A stretch of 64,000 nt of DNA from Cloacibacterium rupense (GTDB lineage: Bacteria > Bacteroidota > Bacteroidia > Flavobacteriales > Weeksellaceae): positions 124,001 to 188,000 of the forward strand of contig NZ_BMLV01000001.1 in NCBI RefSeq assembly GCF_014645495.1, in the 5' to 3' direction. The first letter of the stretch is position 1, and every line of letters starts with the position of its first letter. The translations under genes were made by a program, and so were the position numbers. Positions 60,599 to 64,000 of this stretch are shown one piece after another. Below the pieces are notes generated by a model. It saw only the letters and a program-made list of their open reading frames with translations. It was not told where the DNA came from and did not search any database.

Positions 60599-61240
60599 GT
60601 GAAAAAAAAATACATTGAAACTGAAATTACAAGTTTAAAACAAAAAGAGTGGATAAAACAACGCATTTATAACAATATTGAGATTGATTACTTAACATTG
60701 ATTTATGGTTTTATTTTAAATCCACCATTGTCAAAAAGAAAAGATGAAAACTCAATTACAATTCATTGTTTTTTTGTGAATGAATACGAGATAGCACAAA
60801 TTTTTAAAAAAATTTGTGAAAAATTAGTAGAAAAATTAAATCTAAATAATGATTTAATTCTTTATAAATCAGATGCTGGACATTCTGAAATTGAATCATC
60901 ATCATTAACAAAATATTTTAAAAAAATAAATTTTGAAGAAAAATTTGCGATTTTTTCACCTTACAATTATTTCTCAAATAATAATAACTTAAATGATAAA
61001 CAAAAATTTTCATATTTATTAGGAAAATATATTCGATATTATAGAGAGCGAAAATTTGTCATATTAGAAAGTTGGGAAAGCTATGTTTTATTGGACATAT
61101 TAAAATCATTTTGTATTTCTCAAGATGAATTAGAGTCAAAAACTTATTTCGGAACTCCAGGTTCAACTCATATTTATTTGAATCAGGACTCCACTTTATT
61201 AGAGTATTTAGAATATTGGAGGAATAAGATAATAGAATAA
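60599..61240 (+). CDS. Cassette 1: hypothetical protein
   Basis: 213 residues starting at a GTG 17 bases after the cassette core; codons are very AT-rich. No signal peptide. Sequence is Lys/Asn/Ile-rich with FVNEYEIAQIFKKICEKLVEKL and YLLGKYIRYYRERKFVILESWESYVLLDIL as its clearest helical parts and GTPGSTHIYLNQDSTLLEYLEYW at the end. I recognise no family. One gene between matching cassette ends, close to the boundaries, as expected for an integron cassette. An ATG start further downstream cannot be excluded. Confidence 0.6.
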   Translation: MKKKYIETEITSLKQKEWIKQRIYNNIEIDYLTLIYGFILNPPLSKRKDENSITIHCFFVNEYEIAQIFKKICEKLVEKLNLNNDLILYKSDAGHSEIESSSLTKYFKKINFEEKFAIFSPYNYFSNNNNLNDKQKFSYLLGKYIRYYRERKFVILESWESYVLLDILKSFCISQDELESKTYFGTPGSTHIYLNQDSTLLEYLEYWRNKIIE

Positions 61241-61244
61241 AAAC

Positions 61245-61382
61245 TACGGCTAACAAGGTATTGCTGCAATGGGGGCTGACGTAATTCTATTGAACATTAG
61301 TACTATATTTGAAGAGCGGTATTTATAATCAACAGTGGTGCTAAAAATCCCCCACTGCGGCAATACCCGAACCGTTAGCGGT
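61245..61382 (+). repeat. attC-like site 1
   Basis: Inverse core TACGGCTAAC, arm GGTATTGCTGCAATGGGGG (61257-61275), a 73-base loop, complementary arm 61349-61367 (17 of 19 pair by Watson-Crick rules), then core GTTAGCGGT (61374-61382). Two AA bases against five to six bases between arm and core give the asymmetry typical of attC sites. Confidence 0.8.
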
Positions 61383-61448
61383 AATTGTAGGACGACAGTG
61401 CAGACTAGAACCAACAGATAAAAAATAAAATTTGACAAACAATAAATA

Positions 61449-62069
61449 ATGAGCAAAATAATCTTTGACAGCGGAATATCACTTGACGGCTTTTTCGCAG
61501 GTGACAACAGAGGACCAAAAAATCCTATGGGTGGAGTTTCAGGACAAATTCATTCGTGGATGTTTAACCAAAAGGCTTTTTGGGAATATCTTGGGTTTGA
61601 AGGAGGAAAAGAAGACAGTGCAGACGGAGAATACATTCGAGAAACAATTGCTAGAACAGGAGCATTTATTATGGGGAAACGAATGTTTGAAGAAGGCGAA
61701 GCGAGTTGGACAAACGACTTATACAAAGCAGACGTGTATGTTTTGACACACGAAAAACGAGAACCTTGGGTTCAAGAAGGCACGACAACATTTTACTTCA
61801 TAAATGACGGAATAGAAAGTGCTTTGAACAAGGCAAGACAATCGGCAAAAGGCAAAGACATAAGAATACAAGGAGGTGCAAATACAATCCAACAGTTTCT
61901 AAATGCAGGTCTTGTGGACGAATTTTTTATTCACATTGCACCAGTGTTTTTAGGTAGTGGTATCCGACTGTTTGACGGCATAGATAAAGACAAATATGAT
62001 TTACAAATTACAGAAGTTATACCTTCCGACTTGACAACACATTTAAGATATAAACTGACTAAAAAATAA
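61449..62069 (+). CDS. Cassette 2: DHFR/RibD C-terminal domain family protein
   Basis: 206 residues. Start SKIIFDSGISLDGFFAGDNRGP is the substrate/NADPH loop of the RibD-C/DHFR-like fold; then ARTGAFIMGKRMFEEGE (about 72-88), VYVLTHEKREPW and IRIQGGANTIQQFLNAGLVDEFFIHIAPVFLGSGIRLF (the family's G-G-x-x-x-x-x-x-L-x-x-x-L-x-D-E block). Such proteins are NADPH-dependent reductases of unknown substrate. GC content and use of GAC/AAC codons are clearly higher than in cassettes 1 and 3, so its origin differs. It sits in a cassette with matched ends. Confidence 0.9.
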   Translation: MSKIIFDSGISLDGFFAGDNRGPKNPMGGVSGQIHSWMFNQKAFWEYLGFEGGKEDSADGEYIRETIARTGAFIMGKRMFEEGEASWTNDLYKADVYVLTHEKREPWVQEGTTTFYFINDGIESALNKARQSAKGKDIRIQGGANTIQQFLNAGLVDEFFIHIAPVFLGSGIRLFDGIDKDKYDLQITEVIPSDLTTHLRYKLTKK

Positions 62070-62078
62070 AAACAACGA

Positions 62079-62214
62079 ACCGCTAACACAGGACAAGCGC
62101 CATAAGCGATTTCGTGCTTCGAAATCACATTTTTCGGTAACCTAAGTTTTGTGCTTCGAAATCACTTTTATCTGTACATTCACTTACGGCTCCTGCCCTG
62201 GGAACGTTATCTGT
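62079..62214 (+). repeat. attC-like site 2
   Basis: Inverse core ACCGCTAAC, arm CAGGACAAGCGCCATAAGCG (62089-62108), complementary arm 62181-62200 (15 of 20 Watson-Crick; four of the other five become G-T pairs on the bottom strand), core GTTATCTGT from 62206. The loop contains GTGCTTCGAAATCAC twice (62114-62128 and 62151-62165). Confidence 0.8.
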
Positions 62215-62257
62215 AATTTTTCCTAAACTATATGTGCAACAAAATACATATCATAAA

Positions 62258-63748
62258 ATGAAAATAAAACTTTTATCATTAATTCTTTTTATATTTTTAA
62301 TATCATGCAATAGAGATGATTTTGGTGCTGATACTAAAAGTTCAGTAGAATTGTCTACTTCAAGTTTTACAACAACTTCAATTACTTTGAATTATAATAT
62401 AAAAAATATTTCTGGAGATAAGTATTTAATATATAGTAAATCAGAAAATTTTGATTTACTGAATTGTGAAAATAAATTTTTGTTAAATAATTCAAACAAT
62501 ATTCAAATCAATAATTTAACACCAAATACTAAATATTTTTGTAAGATTTCTTACATAGAAAATAATAGTGCTAAATATAGTAATGTTGTTTCAGTAATTA
62601 CAAAGGATGTTTCATTTTTAACTATACTTGATAAAAATATAGGACTCAGTCCTGAAAATGGAAGTTTTATATATTTAATGAATAGTGAATTAGATGAATC
62701 AATGTCTTTTTTATTTTTATTAACTAGACAAATTCAGCAGTATCCTACAGAAGTAAAAAAAATTACATTACACAAAATAGACTTAAATGGAAATTTAATC
62801 TGGAGTAAATTAATTCAAGATTCTCCATCTCCCGGCACTTATAAGATACAACTATTGTCAGACGGTAACGTAGCAGTACTTACCGGAAAGTACGATCAAA
62901 AATCTACAATAATAACTAAATTAAATCCAACAAATGGGAATTTCATTTGGCAAAAGGAATATCCTGTTCTTGATTTGAATGGTATGCAAAGTAATTATAT
63001 AAGTGGCTATTCTTACGAAAATAATACTTTTAAAATTATTACTGGGAATGGACATATTTATGATGCAGAAGAACTATTTGTTGATAATAACGGAAATATA
63101 ATTTCTCAAAAAACAATAAAAACAAATAATTGGATTAATAATGCAAAATACCTTAGTGATGGCAATATTATTAATGTTTTCAAAGGAGATAAGATTCCTG
63201 AAAATGGATCGGTAACTTATGAAGGAATGATTAATAAAATGAATTTCAATAATGGAATTCAAAATACAATTTGGACTAAATATTACGGAGATCTAGGCGG
63301 CGACGACTCTTTTGAAAATTTTTTAATAAAGGATAATAATATATTTGTTCAGGGATTTTATGGTGGAACAAGTGGTTTTACTGATCCGCAGAAATGGATA
63401 TTGAAGTTTGATATGAATGGTGAAATTCTATGGCAGAACAAACAGCCTTCAAGAACAGATTTTATTTATCAAGGTAGAGATATAAAAATAAATGGCAATA
63501 ATGAATTGTTCTGTTTGATGCATGAAATATACTACCCTAATTACAATGCTTACGACTATACAACCCTAACAAAATTCGATAACAATGGTAATTTAATTTG
63601 GACATGGAAAAGTGCTGATGATTTTAATAATGAGAGATTTTCCTCTAATAAAGTTTTTGAAACCAACAAGAACGAATTTATGATTACTGGATGGAAATCT
63701 CCTGGCGTGGGAAGTATTTGGATAAAAAAAATCAAGGTGAACGAATAA
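62258..63748 (+). CDS. Cassette 3: lipoprotein with Fn3-like domain and probable beta-propeller
   Basis: From MKIKLLSLILFIFLISC the product has 496 residues; the lipobox is LISC. An Fn3-like domain follows (about 22-115, with NLTPNTKYFCKISYIENNSAKYSNVVSVITK). The rest has repeated blades in the pattern LDLNGNLIWSK, NPTNGNFIWQKEY, DMNGEILWQNK and DNNGNLIWTWK, as in PQQ/YncE-like propellers. Likely an outer-membrane-anchored surface protein; function unknown. An unusually large cassette payload. A start 24 bases upstream is possible but would spoil the signal peptide. Confidence 0.75.
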   Translation: MKIKLLSLILFIFLISCNRDDFGADTKSSVELSTSSFTTTSITLNYNIKNISGDKYLIYSKSENFDLLNCENKFLLNNSNNIQINNLTPNTKYFCKISYIENNSAKYSNVVSVITKDVSFLTILDKNIGLSPENGSFIYLMNSELDESMSFLFLLTRQIQQYPTEVKKITLHKIDLNGNLIWSKLIQDSPSPGTYKIQLLSDGNVAVLTGKYDQKSTIITKLNPTNGNFIWQKEYPVLDLNGMQSNYISGYSYENNTFKIITGNGHIYDAEELFVDNNGNIISQKTIKTNNWINNAKYLSDGNIINVFKGDKIPENGSVTYEGMINKMNFNNGIQNTIWTKYYGDLGGDDSFENFLIKDNNIFVQGFYGGTSGFTDPQKWILKFDMNGEILWQNKQPSRTDFIYQGRDIKINGNNELFCLMHEIYYPNYNAYDYTTLTKFDNNGNLIWTWKSADDFNNERFSSNKVFETNKNEFMITGWKSPGVGSIWIKKIKVNE

Positions 63749-63752
63749 AAAC

Positions 63753-63846
63753 TACAGATAACATGATGTTTGTAAAAAAAACGCCTCCAACGCATATCCA
63801 GTATCGTTTTTGGCGTTTCTTCACAAATATCCGTTCCGTTATGGGC
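63753..63846 (+). repeat. attC-like site 3
   Basis: Inverse core TACAGATAAC, arm GATGTTTGT with an A run and CGCC (63765-63785), complementary arm 63812-63831 (one bulge, few mismatches), then core GTTATGGGC (63838-63846). Confidence 0.75.
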
Positions 63847-63878
63847 AAGGCTAACAGAACGACATACAAGCAATATTT

Positions 63879-64000
63879 ATGAAACAATTGACGAACATAT
63901 TTTTCTTAATGACACTATTAGGTGTTAATTTATCGTTTGGACAATCGAAAAAATTGACAACAATAGTTGAACAAATTGCAAAAATCAATGAAGTTCAGGA
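63879..64000 (+). CDS. Cassette 4: secreted protein (3'-truncated by the window)
   Basis: The ATG at 63879 opens a frame to the window end: a signal peptide MKQLTNIFFLMTLLGVNLSFGQ and then SKKLTTIVEQIAKINEVQ, 40 codons visible. It begins 41 bases after the cassette core. No family can be assigned from so little sequence. Confidence 0.7.
   Translation, partial: MKQLTNIFFLMTLLGVNLSFGQSKKLTTIVEQIAKINEVQ

Larger units (their letters stand above)
60573..64000 (+). mobile_element. Integron-like gene cassette array (no integrase in the window)
   Basis: Cassette starts: GTTAGCCGTA (60573), GTTAGCGGT (61374), GTTATCTGTA (62206) and GTTATGGGC (63838). Cassette ends: TACGGCTAAC (61245-61254), ACCGCTAAC (62079-62087) and TACAGATAAC (63753-63762). 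Each end is the exact reverse complement of the start of the same cassette, not of its neighbour. Imperfect palindromes fill the junctions. This reproduces the core and inverse-core logic of integron cassettes and attC sites, though the cores do not fit GTTRRRY strictly. The array continues beyond the window. Confidence 0.8.

Noticed and set aside
63691-63882. 63-residue plus-strand ORF across the end of cassette 3
   Set aside because: It runs through the 3' end of the lipoprotein gene and the attC-like palindrome; the real gene 3' of it starts at 63879 in another frame.
1-64000. tRNA, rRNA or prophage genes
   Set aside because: I scanned for cloverleaf-like and conserved rRNA segments and phage structural genes and saw none; a covariance search would be needed to be certain about tRNAs.

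Overview
The window looks like the chromosome of a low-GC Bacteroidota bacterium, most likely a flavobacterium of the Weeksellaceae (Chryseobacterium/Cloacibacterium-like). The reasons are the AT-rich sequence, TAnnTTTG promoter -7 elements in front of many genes, near absence of Shine-Dalgarno sites, a SusC/SusD system, many short lipoproteins, and family-typical intergenic palindromes. No rRNA, tRNA or CRISPR array was recognised.

Layout. 1-9.4 kb: the end of a low-molecular-weight tyrosine phosphatase, an RsmI-like methyltransferase, small secreted proteins, a DUF4349 lipoprotein, an Mpo1-like membrane protein, proA-proB and metG. 9.7-21.2 kb: a maltodextrin/starch utilisation locus (SusC, SusD, SusE, GH97 glucosidase, GH13 amylase, sugar transporter). 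21.2-31.1 kb: the branched-chain amino acid operon ilvE-ilvD-ilvB-ilvN-ilvC, then a two-domain ABC ATPase, then ilvA. It is preceded by a leader peptide of 19 residues, 10 of them Ile/Leu/Val, and by competing antiterminator and terminator hairpins, a textbook attenuator. 31.3-40.1 kb: a CPBP protease, pirin, a flavin reductase, then the purine genes purM-purN-purH-purD-guaA. 40.4-54.4 kb: an L,D-transpeptidase, a DEAD-box helicase, cydAB, a DUF1398 protein, an HxlR-controlled DJ-1/F420-reductase-like pair, two AraC regulators, an SDR and a BASS transporter, separated by short-period tandem repeats.

54.4-60.4 kb is an accessory block: six uncharacterised genes, one with a JAMM-like HSH-x7-SxxD motif, bracketed by two roughly 400-bp direct repeats.

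60.57-64.0 kb is the most remarkable part. It is an array of gene cassettes built like an integron cassette array. Each cassette starts with a GTTA-containing core and ends with the exact reverse complement of its own start (9-10 nt). Consecutive cassettes are separated by imperfect palindromes resembling attC sites. Three complete cassettes and the start of a fourth are visible. They carry an unknown protein, a DHFR/RibD-C family protein, a lipoprotein with a probable beta-propeller, and a truncated secreted protein. No integrase lies in the window, so the array is CALIN-like here.

Several genes appear to have been inserted between duplicated short sequences: a secreted protein gene behind the RsmI-like gene, the ABC ATPase between ilvC and ilvA, and a membrane protein gene near 59.5 kb.
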